Part shown: piece after piece, positions 16,669 to 25,146 of the stretch
Numbering within the stretch: the stretch's first letter is position 1
Layout of the letters: the number at the start of each line of letters is the position of its first letter
Source of the DNA: CAWEHU01 sp963808965
GTDB taxonomy: Bacteria > Pseudomonadota > Alphaproteobacteria > Acetobacterales > Acetobacteraceae
Assembly: GCA_963808965.1 (NCBI GenBank)
Contig: CAWEHU010000020.1
Span: 1 to 64,000, forward strand
Reading direction: 5' to 3'
Length of the DNA stretch: 64,000 bases
Program-made: the position numbers and the translations under genes
The notes under the pieces: model-generated
Database searches by the model: none
Seen by the model: only the letters and a program-made list of their open reading frames with translations
Told to the model about the DNA's origin: nothing

Positions 16669-17704
16669 GAACCGTGACAAAGAGAAGGATCGTCAGCCCC
16701 GCAGTCATGCCGGCAAACCGGTCGATCCCTGGAGTGATGCTGTCGGGCGGAGCCCAGCTCTGGACGAGCGTGATGATGTACACGATCCCCGCCTGCGCGC
16801 CGACATAGCCGATCCCACGCGTGCTGGCCTGTATATGCCCGCAGAGCCAAACGCCGGCGCCGAGCACGGCGAGCCAGGGCAGGAATTCCGTTATCGACAA
16901 CGCCAGAACTCCGAGCGCCGCCGCGCCGCCAAGGAAGCAGCCGAGCAGGCGATGTAGCGCGCGTAGGGTCACCATGCGGGCCGTCTCGTTCGGGTCGGCG
17001 GACAGGCTCGGAACCGCCATGACGGCTGCGACGGTGATCGCCATCTGCGAAAACTCGTGAGGTCGAGCCAGCTCCAAATGAGCGGCAGCAGCATGATGGT
17101 AATGGCGGCGCGGAAGGCGTGGAGGACCGCCTGCCAGTTCCGCCCCAGCAGATCCGTCCAGCCAGGGGCGGGCGGGGCCGCCGGGCGCGGGATCGTCCGG
17201 CGCGATGCAAATCGCCACGAGGATGGCGGTGATCGTTCCGACGCCCACCTCCGCCACGCGGTATACCGCGAGGTTCAGGGCCGAAAGCGGTGCCGTGAGC
17301 GAGGACAACAGAACGAGATTGGTCGTGATGCCGAAGAAGAGCCACGCATAGCCGTGCGGGCTCACCAGCACGCCGACGCCGCCCACTAGGCTGAACACGA
17401 ACACGAACACGAAACAAGCGACGTGGTCATAGGCGAGCCAAGGGATCATGACGAAGCCGGCTACGGCTCCCGTGACTGTGCCGGCCATGCGCAGGAAGCC
17501 CCGGCGGATCGAGTCCGGGCGCGTTGCCTGGGTCGACATGAAGGCGCTAATGCCGGCCCACCACACGTTATCGAGATGCAACGCGAGCGCCGCCGCGACC
17601 GACAGAACGACTGCAAGCGTGGCCATCGCGACGGTGCGCACGCGCGGACCGGGCGACCCGAGTTCCCGGAGTTCTTGTCCGAGCGAGGCGAACGTGCCTT
17701 GCAT
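16607..17704 (-). CDS. FUSC-family aromatic/organic acid exporter, with two compensating frame changes
   Basis: Inner-membrane component of an AaeB/fusaric-acid-resistance type pump, 365 aa with two six-helix-like halves. The first half is recognisable (VWWAGISAFMSTQATRPDS; RMAGTVTGAVAGFVMIPW), as is the second (MAITVAAVMAVPSL; LGCFLGGAAALGVLAL). Between about 17050 and 17170 the listed frame gives a hydrophilic nonsense stretch, while another frame gives the expected GWTDLLGRNWQAVLHAFRAA. The entry frame change is at 17155-17170 and the exit at an A/T run at 17050-17053 that appears one base short. It is co-transcribed with hlyD and the pheC-like gene. Confidence 0.8.
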   Translation of the reverse strand: MQGTFASLGQELRELGSPGPRVRTVAMATLAVVLSVAAALALHLDNVWWAGISAFMSTQATRPDSIRRGFLRMAGTVTGAVAGFVMIPWLAYDHVACFVFVFVFSLVGGVGVLVSPHGYAWLFFGITTNLVLLSSLTAPLSALNLAVYRVAEVGVGTITAILVAICIAPDDPAPGGPARPWLDGSAGAELAGGPPRLPRRHYHHAAAAHLELARPHEFSQMAITVAAVMAVPSLSADPNETARMVTLRALHRLLGCFLGGAAALGVLALSITEFLPWLAVLGAGVWLCGHIQASTRGIGYVGAQAGIVYIITLVQSWAPPDSITPGIDRFAGMTAGLTILLFVTVLIWPDPEPESPRADAPDTRT

Positions 17705-17712
17705 GGAGCGCG

Positions 17713-18720
17713 TCAGTACAAGATCACTGTGCGCGCGTCCGCACCCATGTAGAGCTTCAGATCAGGCGGCGGATCAACGAGCGTGATCGTGACCGGGAAG
17801 CGCCGCTGCAACCAAATCCAATCGGTGGTCGGCGCGACATAGGGCAGCAGCTTCGCCGCGTCCGCGTCGCGGCTGATGCCACGCGCGATGCCGTCGATGC
17901 GGGCGCGATGCAGGTGCCACGGCTCGGAATCGAGCCAGACCCAGGCGGTACGCCCGATCTCGAAGCCGCGAATATAGCTCTGCTTGTAATTGGCGATGAT
18001 GCGCCAGGCGTGCGCATCCACAATTCCGATCAGCGGCACGTTCTCTTTCGCGGTGTCGCCCACGCGGAGCGTCAGATTGTTGATGGTCCCATCTGTGGGG
18101 GCGACCAGATGGGTTCGCGACAGCTCCCATTGCGCGGTCGCCATATCCGCCTCCGCCCGGGCTTGCGCGGCCTGGTGCAAATCCCGCATGGCGCGGGCTT
18201 TCGCGAGGTCCGCCTCAGATCCTGCGAGACTTGCCTCTGCGCGCTGGAGTGCGTCGTTGGCTTGATCGAGTTGCTGCCGCGAGACATCATCGGTCGAGGT
18301 GAGCTTCGCGATTCGCTCCTGTGTCACGCGGGCGAAGGCCAAAGCGGCGCTCGCGCTGTTATAGGCGTCCCGGGCGGCGGCGATGATGTCCTGATCCGCC
18401 GCGAGTTGGGCCTTGGCCTCCTCGATTTCCGCTTGCCGCTGCGCGATCACGAGCTGAAACGGCACAGGGTCGATGGTCGCTAGCGGGTCGCCTTTCTTCA
18501 CCGCCTGGTTGTCGACGACATGCACCGCGACGATCCGGCCTGTCACTTCGGGTGCGATCGCGACCAGATCCGAGCGCACATAAGCGTCGTTGGTATAAGC
18601 GACGAAACTGGTGACGAGTTCGTAGAGCAGGAAGGCTCCGAGCAGCCCTCCGCCGACCAGGGCCACGCGCGCGCGGCGCCTCAAAACAAGCCGTCCAGCA
18701 GCATCCCGTCGGCCGAACAT
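17713..18720 (-). CDS. HlyD/EmrA family periplasmic adaptor
   Basis: Membrane-fusion protein that links an inner-membrane pump to the outer membrane. From the ATG at 18720 (MFGRRDAAG) it has one N-terminal membrane helix (ALVGGGLLGAFLLYELVTSF) and a first lipoyl half-motif (TNDAYVRSDLVAIAPEVTGRI). A long coiled-coil hairpin rich in Ala/Gln/Glu (residues ~85-190) follows, then the second lipoyl half (THLVAPTDGTINNLTLRVGD) and a beta-barrel domain. The length of 335 aa is typical. The next gene, FUSC, starts 8 bp on, giving an AaeA-AaeB-like pair, while the pheC-like gene stops 2 bp before this start. Confidence 0.88.
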   Translation of the reverse strand: MFGRRDAAGRLVLRRRARVALVGGGLLGAFLLYELVTSFVAYTNDAYVRSDLVAIAPEVTGRIVAVHVVDNQAVKKGDPLATIDPVPFQLVIAQRQAEIEEAKAQLAADQDIIAAARDAYNSASAALAFARVTQERIAKLTSTDDVSRQQLDQANDALQRAEASLAGSEADLAKARAMRDLHQAAQARAEADMATAQWELSRTHLVAPTDGTINNLTLRVGDTAKENVPLIGIVDAHAWRIIANYKQSYIRGFEIGRTAWVWLDSEPWHLHRARIDGIARGISRDADAAKLLPYVAPTTDWIWLQRRFPVTITLVDPPPDLKLYMGADARTVILY

Positions 18721-18722
18721 GC

Positions 18723-19508
18723 CTACTCCAGCCAGCGCTCTGTCAGTTGCCGGTAAGTCCCGTTTTCCATCGAGAGATGCAGCCATTGGTCCACATACAG
18801 TTTCAGCGCGATATCGCGCGGCAGCAGATAGGCGAGCTCGCCGAAATCGAACGGCTTGTCAGGGTGGATCGCGCATAGTTCGGGATGCAGTTTGTGTTGC
18901 AAGCGGGTCTCGACCGAGTCGGTGATCATGACATCCGCGTGCCCCGCCGCCAGTTCGTCGAAGATGCGGGCATTGTCGGGAAAAACCTCGATCTGCGCCG
19001 CGTGCAGGTTCGCGCGGTCGAACCGTTCGTTGGTGCCGCCGGGATTGACGATTACCTTGACGCCGGGCCGGTCGATCTCCGTCAGCGTTTGATACTTGTC
19101 CTTGTCGGTGCAGCGAGCGATCGGGGTCTTACCTGTACGCATAACGGGCGCCGAGAAGAACGCGCTCTTCTGGCGCTCGAGCGTGACCGAGATGCCGCCC
19201 ATGCCGATGTCGAACTTCCCCGCACCGATATCGGCGATGAGGTTCGCCCAGGCGGTGGGGACCAGCTCAAGCTTGACCCCGAGCGCCTGGGAGAGACTGT
19301 TGGCCATGTCCACATCAAGCCCGCTGAACTGGCCCGTCTGCTTATCGAGACTTGAGAACGGCCGATAGTCGCCGGTCAGGCCGACCCGGATCGTGCCGCG
19401 ACTGATGATCTGGTCGAGGCGCGACGCCGGTTCCTGCCCCTTCGCGGGCGCAAGCGGCGCGGCGAGCAGGAGGAAAAAGCTGAGCAGGCGCAGCAACCGC
19501 ATCGACAC
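18723..19508 (-). CDS. pheC: Periplasmic cyclohexadienyl (arogenate/prephenate) dehydratase, PheC-like
   Basis: Solute-binding-protein fold recruited as an enzyme that converts prephenate to phenylpyruvate or arogenate to phenylalanine. A signal peptide spans residues 1-24 (LLSFFLLLAAPLAPAKG). Diagnostic stretches match PheC rather than ordinary amino-acid receptors: GDYRPFSSLD, MGGISVTLERQ, GVKVIVNPGGTNERFDRANL with the catalytic-type Glu, VETRLQHKLHPELCAIHP and PFDFGELAYLLPRD. At 261 aa the length fits. Database pipelines would probably call it a transporter substrate-binding protein. It is the first gene of an operon with hlyD and FUSC, which suggests that its product or substrate is exported. 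Confidence 0.8.
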   Translation of the reverse strand: MSMRLLRLLSFFLLLAAPLAPAKGQEPASRLDQIISRGTIRVGLTGDYRPFSSLDKQTGQFSGLDVDMANSLSQALGVKLELVPTAWANLIADIGAGKFDIGMGGISVTLERQKSAFFSAPVMRTGKTPIARCTDKDKYQTLTEIDRPGVKVIVNPGGTNERFDRANLHAAQIEVFPDNARIFDELAAGHADVMITDSVETRLQHKLHPELCAIHPDKPFDFGELAYLLPRDIALKLYVDQWLHLSMENGTYRQLTERWLE

Positions 19509-19900
19509 AAGCCTCCGAGGCCTATCGCCAGTTTAGTCCCGATCCGCGCCGACCGAAACGGACCAAACGCAAGTGTCGAAATCCTGCGGCCGGCTTTGCC
19601 GAATGCTGGGGATCCGGCCGGAGCGGCGCTTCTCGCGACTAGGCGCGGGCCGCAGGCATCGCCCGCGCCGCCTCGCCCGGTCCTAATCGCGCCGCTTCCG
19701 AGCGCAGGGCCGCCGGATGCGCCATCTGCGCACGCCCAAGGAGATGCCCGGATCAAAGTCCGGGCATGACGCGTGTTGCTTGCGGGCATGACGCGTTTGC
19801 TTGGGCTCGCTCGCGAGTTACTAGCATCACGTTTCCGGTCAGCCAGAATTGGGCTAGGGCGGAGTGTCACGATAGTATCAATGTCAACTGACGGCACGCC
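19509..19900. other. 392-bp intergenic region between pheC-like gene and polA
   Basis: No gene is supported. It holds a REP-like palindrome at 19743-19770 and, just after it, a partial direct repeat (GGGCATGACGCGT-TTGCTTG twice, 19762-19800). The 18-mer GGCCGCCGGATGCGCCAT at 19708-19725 recurs at 48180-48197. Presumably it includes the promoter of the pheC-hlyD-FUSC operon at its left side. Confidence 0.6.
19743..19770. repeat. REP-like intergenic palindrome (copy 2)
   Basis: GATGCCCGGAT, CAAAG, TCCGGGCATGAC: a nearly perfect inverted repeat. It has the same outline as 13831-13858 and 44247-44284 and is of the kind scattered between alphaproteobacterial genes. It lies between two minus-strand genes. 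Confidence 0.7.
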
Positions 19901-22630
19901 CTAATGCGCTTCCGCCCAGGTCCGCCCCTTTCCCGTTTCGGCCAGCAGCGGCACCGAGATGCGGGCCGCCGCTTCCATCACGCGCTTCGCCGTCGCGGCC
20001 AGCGCGTCGGCTTCGTCCTCCGGCGCCTCGAACAGCAATTCGTCATGCACCTGAAGTAGCAGCCGCGCGCGCAATCCAGCCTCGCGCAGCGCGGCCGGGA
20101 GCCGGACCATCGCCCGTTTGATGATGTCCGCGGCTCCGCCTTGCAGCGGTGCGTTGATCGCCTGCCGTTCGGCGTAGCCCCGGCGGGCCGGGTTCCTGTC
20201 CGCGATCCCGGCGATCCAGCAGCGCCGGCCGAAGGGCGTCACCACGTATCCGGCGATGCGCGCCTCCTCCTTCGTACGCTCCATGTAGGCGCGAATGCCG
20301 GGATAGCGGGCGAAGTAGGCGTCGATATAAAACCGCGCCTCGCCGGGCGTGATCCCGAGCTGCCGTCCAAGCCCGAACGGGCTGATGCCGTAGATGATGC
20401 CGAAATTGATCGCCTTTGCCCGGCGCCGGGTCATCGGGTCCATGCCCTCCATCGGCAGGCCGAACACTTCGCTCGCGGTGCGGGCGTGGATGTCCTCACC
20501 GCGCAGGAAGCTCTCCCGCAATTGCGGGATCTCGGCGACGTGCGCGAGCAGCCTGAGTTCGATCTGCGAGTAGTCGCAGCTCACCAGGACATGACCCGGC
20601 TCGGCGATGAAGGCGCGGCGGATGCGGCTGCCTTCCTCGGTGCGGATCGGGATGTTCTGCAAATTCGGGTCGGTGGAGGAGAGCCGCCCGGTGCTCGCGA
20701 CCGCCATCGCAAATCGCGTGTGGACCCGGCCCGTTTCCGGGTTGATCTGATCCACCAGCGCGTCGGCGTACGTGGATTTGAGCTTGGCAAGCTGCCGCCA
20801 ATCCATGATGCGCGCGGGCAACTCATGGCCCTGATCGGCGAGGGCCTGCAACACGGAAGCATCCGTGCCCCACGCTCCGGTTTTCATGCGCCGGCCGCCC
20901 GGCAGCTTCATCTCGTCGAACAGCACTTCGCCGAGTTGCTTGGTGCTGCCCAGATTGAACACGCGCCCGGCGAAACGATGGATGTCGCGCTCCATCGCCC
21001 ACATGCGCTGCTCGAAATCGGCCGACATGCGGCGGAGGTCGTCGGCATCCACCTTCACCCCTGCCCGCTCCATCTCGAGCAGAACGGGGATGAGCCGGCG
21101 CTCCACCTGCTCGTAGAGCGCGAGCGCGCCGCCGGTGCGCAGCCGCGGCCGAAGGGTGTGCCAGAGGCGGAGCGTCAGGTCGGCGGCCTCCGCCGCGTGA
21201 GCGGTGACACGCTCCACCGGAGCTTGCGCCAGCGACGTCCGGTTCCGCCCCGTGCCGGTTGCGGCATCGGCGCTGACCGGCGTGTGTCCGAGATGCAGGC
21301 CCGCCAGTTCATCCAATGCGTGACCATGCAGCCCGGCTTCCAGGCTGTAGGAGATCAGCATGGAATCGTCGACCGGCGCGGCTGTTGGAAATCCCGCCCG
21401 CGCCAGCACCGTCATCTCGGCTTTCGCGTCCTGCAACACTTTCAGGACATGCGGGTCCTCGAGCACCGGGCCGAGAATCGCGACGGCTTTTTCGAGCGGC
21501 AACTGTTCAGTCAGGAGCTCATGGGCGAGCGGGACATAGCAGGCCCGGCCGGTTTGCGAGCAGAGGGCGAGACCGACCAGAATTGCGCGCATCGGATCGG
21601 AGCCGTCCGTCACCGTCCGCAAGGCGATAAGGCCGTGACCGGCGGCCTCCTCCACCCACGCTCGCAGGGCCTCCGCGGTTGCGACCGTCTCGTATGGCCC
21701 GAATGCCGCGATGGGGTGCTCGGCCTCGATCTCCTTCGGCTTGTTGGCGTCGATGAGCGGCTGGGGTCCCTCTTTCGCCAGCTCGGTCGCGACCGGCGTG
21801 CCGCCCTCCTCCAGCCCGAGGCGGAGCAGGATGCTGCGAAATCCCATGGCCGCCAGCCAGCCGCCCAGCTTGGCGCGCTCGGGGGCACGGGCCGAGAGTT
21901 GCTCCACAGGCACGGGCAACGGCGCGTCGTCGCGCAGCGTCACGAGCCGGCGCGAGATGCGCGCGTTCTCCGCGTGCGTGATCAGCATGTCGCGCCGCTT
22001 CGAGGGTTTCATGGCCGGGGCGGCGGCCAGCACCGTCTCCAGGTCGCCGTATTCGGCCAGAAGCTGCGCCGCGGTTTTCGGCCCAATTCCCGGCACGCCG
22101 GGCACGTTGTCGACCGAATCGCCGATCAAGGCCTGGACGTCGATGAGCCGCTCGGGCGTGACCCCGAACTTCTCCTTCACCTCGGCCGGGCCGATCGGCT
22201 TCTGCTTGATGGGATCCAGCATCTCCACGCCTGGGCGGATGAGCTGCATCAGGTCCTTGTCCGAGGAGACGATCGTGACCCGGCCCCCTGCCCCGGCGAC
22301 CTCCCGGCAATAGGCCGCGATGAGGTCGTCGGCTTCCCAGCCGGCGAGCTCGATCGAGGGAAGGCCGAACGCCTCCGTCGCCTCTCGTACCAGGGCGAAT
22401 TGCGGCTTGAGGTCGTCGGGCGGCTCCGGACGATTCGCCTTGTATTGGTCGTAGATGTGGTTGCGGAAGGTGACGCGTCCGGCGTCGAACACCACGGCGA
22501 GATGCGTGCCGAAGTGATCCTTGAGCAGCTTCGCCACCATGTTGGTGAAGCCGAATACCGCGTTGATCGGGGTGCCATCGGCCCGGGTCATCGGAGGCAG
22601 GGCATGGAAGGCGCGGAAGAGAAAGCCCAA
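19901..22630 (-). CDS. polA: DNA polymerase I
   Basis: Repair and Okazaki-fragment polymerase, ~909 aa. The order is a 5'-3' exonuclease domain (FRAFHALPPMTRADG; GVPGIGPKTAAQLLAEYG), a 3'-5' exonuclease-like domain (about residues 310-520) and a polymerase A domain. Motif A is SCDYSQIELRLLAHV, motif B RRRAKAINFGIIYG and motif C LLQVHDELLFE. The coordinate starts at a TTG, but homology (SPVHLILIDGL) continues upstream. An ATG at 22686 (MRRFPRGEGSP) joins if one G is added to the G-run at 22666-22670, so 22686 is probably the true start. The zf-CHCC gene ends 14 bp before it. Confidence 0.95.
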   Translation of the reverse strand: MGFLFRAFHALPPMTRADGTPINAVFGFTNMVAKLLKDHFGTHLAVVFDAGRVTFRNHIYDQYKANRPEPPDDLKPQFALVREATEAFGLPSIELAGWEADDLIAAYCREVAGAGGRVTIVSSDKDLMQLIRPGVEMLDPIKQKPIGPAEVKEKFGVTPERLIDVQALIGDSVDNVPGVPGIGPKTAAQLLAEYGDLETVLAAAPAMKPSKRRDMLITHAENARISRRLVTLRDDAPLPVPVEQLSARAPERAKLGGWLAAMGFRSILLRLGLEEGGTPVATELAKEGPQPLIDANKPKEIEAEHPIAAFGPYETVATAEALRAWVEEAAGHGLIALRTVTDGSDPMRAILVGLALCSQTGRACYVPLAHELLTEQLPLEKAVAILGPVLEDPHVLKVLQDAKAEMTVLARAGFPTAAPVDDSMLISYSLEAGLHGHALDELAGLHLGHTPVSADAATGTGRNRTSLAQAPVERVTAHAAEAADLTLRLWHTLRPRLRTGGALALYEQVERRLIPVLLEMERAGVKVDADDLRRMSADFEQRMWAMERDIHRFAGRVFNLGSTKQLGEVLFDEMKLPGGRRMKTGAWGTDASVLQALADQGHELPARIMDWRQLAKLKSTYADALVDQINPETGRVHTRFAMAVASTGRLSSTDPNLQNIPIRTEEGSRIRRAFIAEPGHVLVSCDYSQIELRLLAHVAEIPQLRESFLRGEDIHARTASEVFGLPMEGMDPMTRRRAKAINFGIIYGISPFGLGRQLGITPGEARFYIDAYFARYPGIRAYMERTKEEARIAGYVVTPFGRRCWIAGIADRNPARRGYAERQAINAPLQGGAADIIKRAMVRLPAALREAGLRARLLLQVHDELLFEAPEDEADALAATAKRVMEAAARISVPLLAETGKGRTWAEAH

Positions 22631-22700
22631 TCCGTCGATCAGGATCAGGTGGACCGGGGACCCCTCCCCCGCGGAAACCGCCGCATCGAGGTCGCGCGCG

Positions 22701-22898
22701 TCAGTGTCCAGCGTCGTGACCCGCGCCTTCGTTCAAGACGTAGAGACGGGAGCAATAGGGACACATCACCTGCTGCTCGACGATGCGCAGAAACACGCGC
22801 GGATGGCCGAGCGCCCCGTCGCCTCCGTCGCAGGCCACCGTGCGGTCGTTCACACGAATGATCTCGGTCGGAGAAAGCATGGCGGCGCTGTCCGGCAT
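22701..22898 (-). CDS. Small zinc-finger (zf-CHCC) protein, NDUFS6-like
   Basis: A 65-aa protein starting at the ATG at 22898 (MPDSAAMLSPTEIIRV), preceded by AAAAGGAC. It contains CDGGDGALGHPRVFLR followed by CPYCSRLYVL, the C-H-C-C zinc ligands of the zf-CHCC family. The eukaryotic member is the complex I accessory subunit NDUFS6, and alphaproteobacterial homologues are thought to share that origin. It is transcribed toward polA. The open frame extends much further upstream, but that region belongs to the opposite-strand hydrolase. Confidence 0.82.
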   Translation of the reverse strand: MPDSAAMLSPTEIIRVNDRTVACDGGDGALGHPRVFLRIVEQQVMCPYCSRLYVLNEGAGHDAGH

Positions 22899-22971
22899 GG
22901 AAGTCCTTTTCACTGCACGCGCGGCGCGTCTGCGCGAGACGGTTCGTCGTTGTGGCCCGAAAGCGGGCCGG

Positions 22972-23997
22972 ATGATACCCTCGGTCGCGGTGCTTTCAAC
23001 CTCTGCCCCGCGAGCGCCCGTGTTGCGCCTCATCTGGCTGATGATGCTGAGCTTCGTTCTGGGCGGCTGCGCGGTCCAGATGGGGGCCGCCCGCCCCCGG
23101 CTCGACCCGCTCTCGCCGGCGGCCGATAGTTTCGTCATGCGAGATGGCGCACGCCTGCCCTACCGCCAATGGCTCCCCGAGGGCGAACCGTGGGCGGTGG
23201 TGCTGGCGCTGCATGGGATGAACGATAGCCGCGACGCCTGGGAGATACCCGCGCCGGCTCTCGCGGCCGCGGGCATCGCCGTGATCGCGCCGGACCAGCG
23301 CGGGTTCGGCCAGGCGCCCGGCCGGGGTTACTGGCCCGGCACGCCGGCGCTGCTGGACGACGCGAGGCAGATGACGCGGCTGCTGCGGTCCCGCTACCCG
23401 CACGCCAAGCTCATCCTCATGGGCGAGAGCATGGGGGCGGCGGTGCTGATGTGCCTCGGCGCGGACCCGCATCCGCCTCCGGTGGACGGCTACGTGCTGG
23501 TCGCACCCGCGGTCTGGGGGCGGGCCGAGATGAACGTGTTCTTGCGGGCGACGCTCTGGGCCGCCGTCCGGCTCGTGCCGGGGATGAAGCTGTCCGGTGC
23601 GCCGGTGCGGGTGCGCGCGAGCGACAACCGAGAGGCGCTGATCCGCCTCTCGCGCGACCCGCTCACCATCCGCGGCACCAGGGTCGATACGATCAAGGGT
23701 CTCGTGGATCTGATGGACGCCGCCCTCGCCGCAGCTCCGAAATTCCGCGGCCGCGCGCTGTTCCTCTACGGCGGCAAGGACGAGCTCGTGCCGGATCGGG
23801 CCACCGCCGCCACATGGCGGGCGCTGCCGGGCACCGAGCGGCGGGCCTTCTATCCGGGAGGATACCACTTGTTGCTCCGGGATCTGGACCGCGCCCGGCC
23901 GATCGAGGACGTTATCGCCTGGATCCGGGATCCCGACGCGCCGCTTCCATCCGGGGCCGAGCCGGCTGCCCGGACCTGGCTCGCGGAGCAGGACTGA
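22972..23997 (+). CDS. Lipoprotein alpha/beta hydrolase (monoacylglycerol lipase/lysophospholipase-like)
   Basis: Serine hydrolase probably anchored in the envelope. A hydrophobic N-terminus ends in the lipobox LGGC (WLMMLSFVLGGCAVQ). The nucleophile elbow GESMGAAVL supplies the catalytic Ser, and YGGKDELVP and GGYHLLLRD supply Asp and His. The oxyanion region is ALHGMNDSRDAW. I take the ATG at 22972; a GTG at 23020 would give a shorter and perhaps better signal peptide. Length 325-341 aa. It is divergent from the zf-CHCC/polA pair and followed by an Ldh-family gene after 36 bp. Confidence 0.82.
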   Translation: MIPSVAVLSTSAPRAPVLRLIWLMMLSFVLGGCAVQMGAARPRLDPLSPAADSFVMRDGARLPYRQWLPEGEPWAVVLALHGMNDSRDAWEIPAPALAAAGIAVIAPDQRGFGQAPGRGYWPGTPALLDDARQMTRLLRSRYPHAKLILMGESMGAAVLMCLGADPHPPPVDGYVLVAPAVWGRAEMNVFLRATLWAAVRLVPGMKLSGAPVRVRASDNREALIRLSRDPLTIRGTRVDTIKGLVDLMDAALAAAPKFRGRALFLYGGKDELVPDRATAATWRALPGTERRAFYPGGYHLLLRDLDRARPIEDVIAWIRDPDAPLPSGAEPAARTWLAEQD

Positions 23998-24033
23998 CAA
24001 GGCCGGAGACGCACGCGCTCAGGAGGAAGGACG

Positions 24034-25146
24034 ATGGAGCCAGCCGCACGCGAGGGCACCAGCTTGTTTCGCCACTCGGACCTGATCGCTTTCGCCGCCA
24101 CCCTCCTCGCCCGCTCCGGTCTCGCCCAGGACCGGGCCGAGACGGTCGCCTCCTTGCTGGTCGAAGGCGACCTGCTCGGCCACACGACGCACGGCCTCGC
24201 CCTGCTGCCGGGTTATCTGCAACAGATCGCCTCAGGCGGGATGGCGGTCGCGGGAGAGCCGGAGGTGATTTCCGACCGCCCCGCGGCGCTCGTGTGGGAC
24301 GGCAAACGGCTGCCCGGGCTCTGGCTCGCGGATCGCGCGGTCGCCGCCGCCTCGGAACGGGCGCGGAGCATCGGGCTCGCAGCGGTCGCGATCCGCAACA
24401 GCCACCATATCGGCTGCCTCGCCGTGTTCCTTGAGCGCCCGGCACGAGAAGGGTTGATGGCGATCGTCGCGTCCTCGGATCCGTCGGTGAAGGGGGTTGC
24501 GCCGTTCGGCGGCACGGCGCCGCTGATGACGCCCAATCCGCTCGCGATCGGCATTCCGACGGAGGGCGACCCGATCCTCATCGATATCAGCGCCTCCATC
24601 ACCACGATGGAACTCGCCGACCGTCTCCGCCGCAGCGGGGGGAAGTTTCCGGCATCCTGGGCGATCGACGCCGAAGGAAACCCGACGGACGACCCCGCCG
24701 TGCTCACGCAGGACCCGCCGGGCACCATCCTCCCGGTCGGCGGCCTGGATCACGGGCACAAGGGCTACGCGCTCGGCTTGCTGGTGGAGACGCTCACGCA
24801 AGCGACGTCGGGGTTCGGCCGCGCCGACCCGCCCGCGGGATGGGGTGCCTCGGTCTGGGTCCAGGTCATCGACCCCGCTCTCTTCGCGGGTCTCGGCGCC
24901 TTCACGCGCCAGACCTCCTGGCTTGCCGCGGCCTGCCGCGCCAATCCGCCCCGGCCGGGTGTTTCCGCGGTGCGGCTGCCCGGGGAGCAGGGCATGGCCC
25001 GCAAACGCGCGGCACTGACCGACGGCCTCGCCCTGCATCCTGGCATTCTCGAAGGGCTGAAGCCCTGGGCCGAACGGCTGGATGTGGCGGTCCCCGTCCC
25101 GCTCGCCTCGGCGCCAAGCAAGCAATCAGCGGAGGAAGCAAGATGA
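24034..25146 (+). CDS. Ldh family oxidoreductase (second paralogue)
   Basis: A 370-aa NAD(P)-dependent 2-hydroxyacid dehydrogenase of the malate/L-sulfolactate/ureidoglycolate family. Signatures are GDLLGHTTHGLALLPGYLQQI near residue 47, AIRNSHHIGCLAVFLE with the catalytic-type His near 128, PFGGTAPLMTPNPLAIGIP, and GHKGYALGLLVETLTQ near 240. AGGAGGAAGGACG precedes the ATG. Its stop overlaps the MFS start (ATGA), so transport and oxidation of one substrate are likely coupled. It is clearly divergent from the copy at 12736. Confidence 0.9.
   Translation: MEPAAREGTSLFRHSDLIAFAATLLARSGLAQDRAETVASLLVEGDLLGHTTHGLALLPGYLQQIASGGMAVAGEPEVISDRPAALVWDGKRLPGLWLADRAVAAASERARSIGLAAVAIRNSHHIGCLAVFLERPAREGLMAIVASSDPSVKGVAPFGGTAPLMTPNPLAIGIPTEGDPILIDISASITTMELADRLRRSGGKFPASWAIDAEGNPTDDPAVLTQDPPGTILPVGGLDHGHKGYALGLLVETLTQATSGFGRADPPAGWGASVWVQVIDPALFAGLGAFTRQTSWLAAACRANPPRPGVSAVRLPGEQGMARKRAALTDGLALHPGILEGLKPWAERLDVAVPVPLASAPSKQSAEEAR

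Noticed and set aside
19376..19897. Minus-strand 173-codon frame before the pheC-like gene
   Set aside because: Runs through the pheC signal peptide out of frame and through a palindromic repeat; no family resemblance.
20141..22861. A 906-codon plus-strand open frame opposite polA
   Set aside because: Polymerase I on the minus strand is certain. The plus-strand translation is Arg/His/Gly-rich with no domain, as expected for the antisense of G+C-rich coding DNA.
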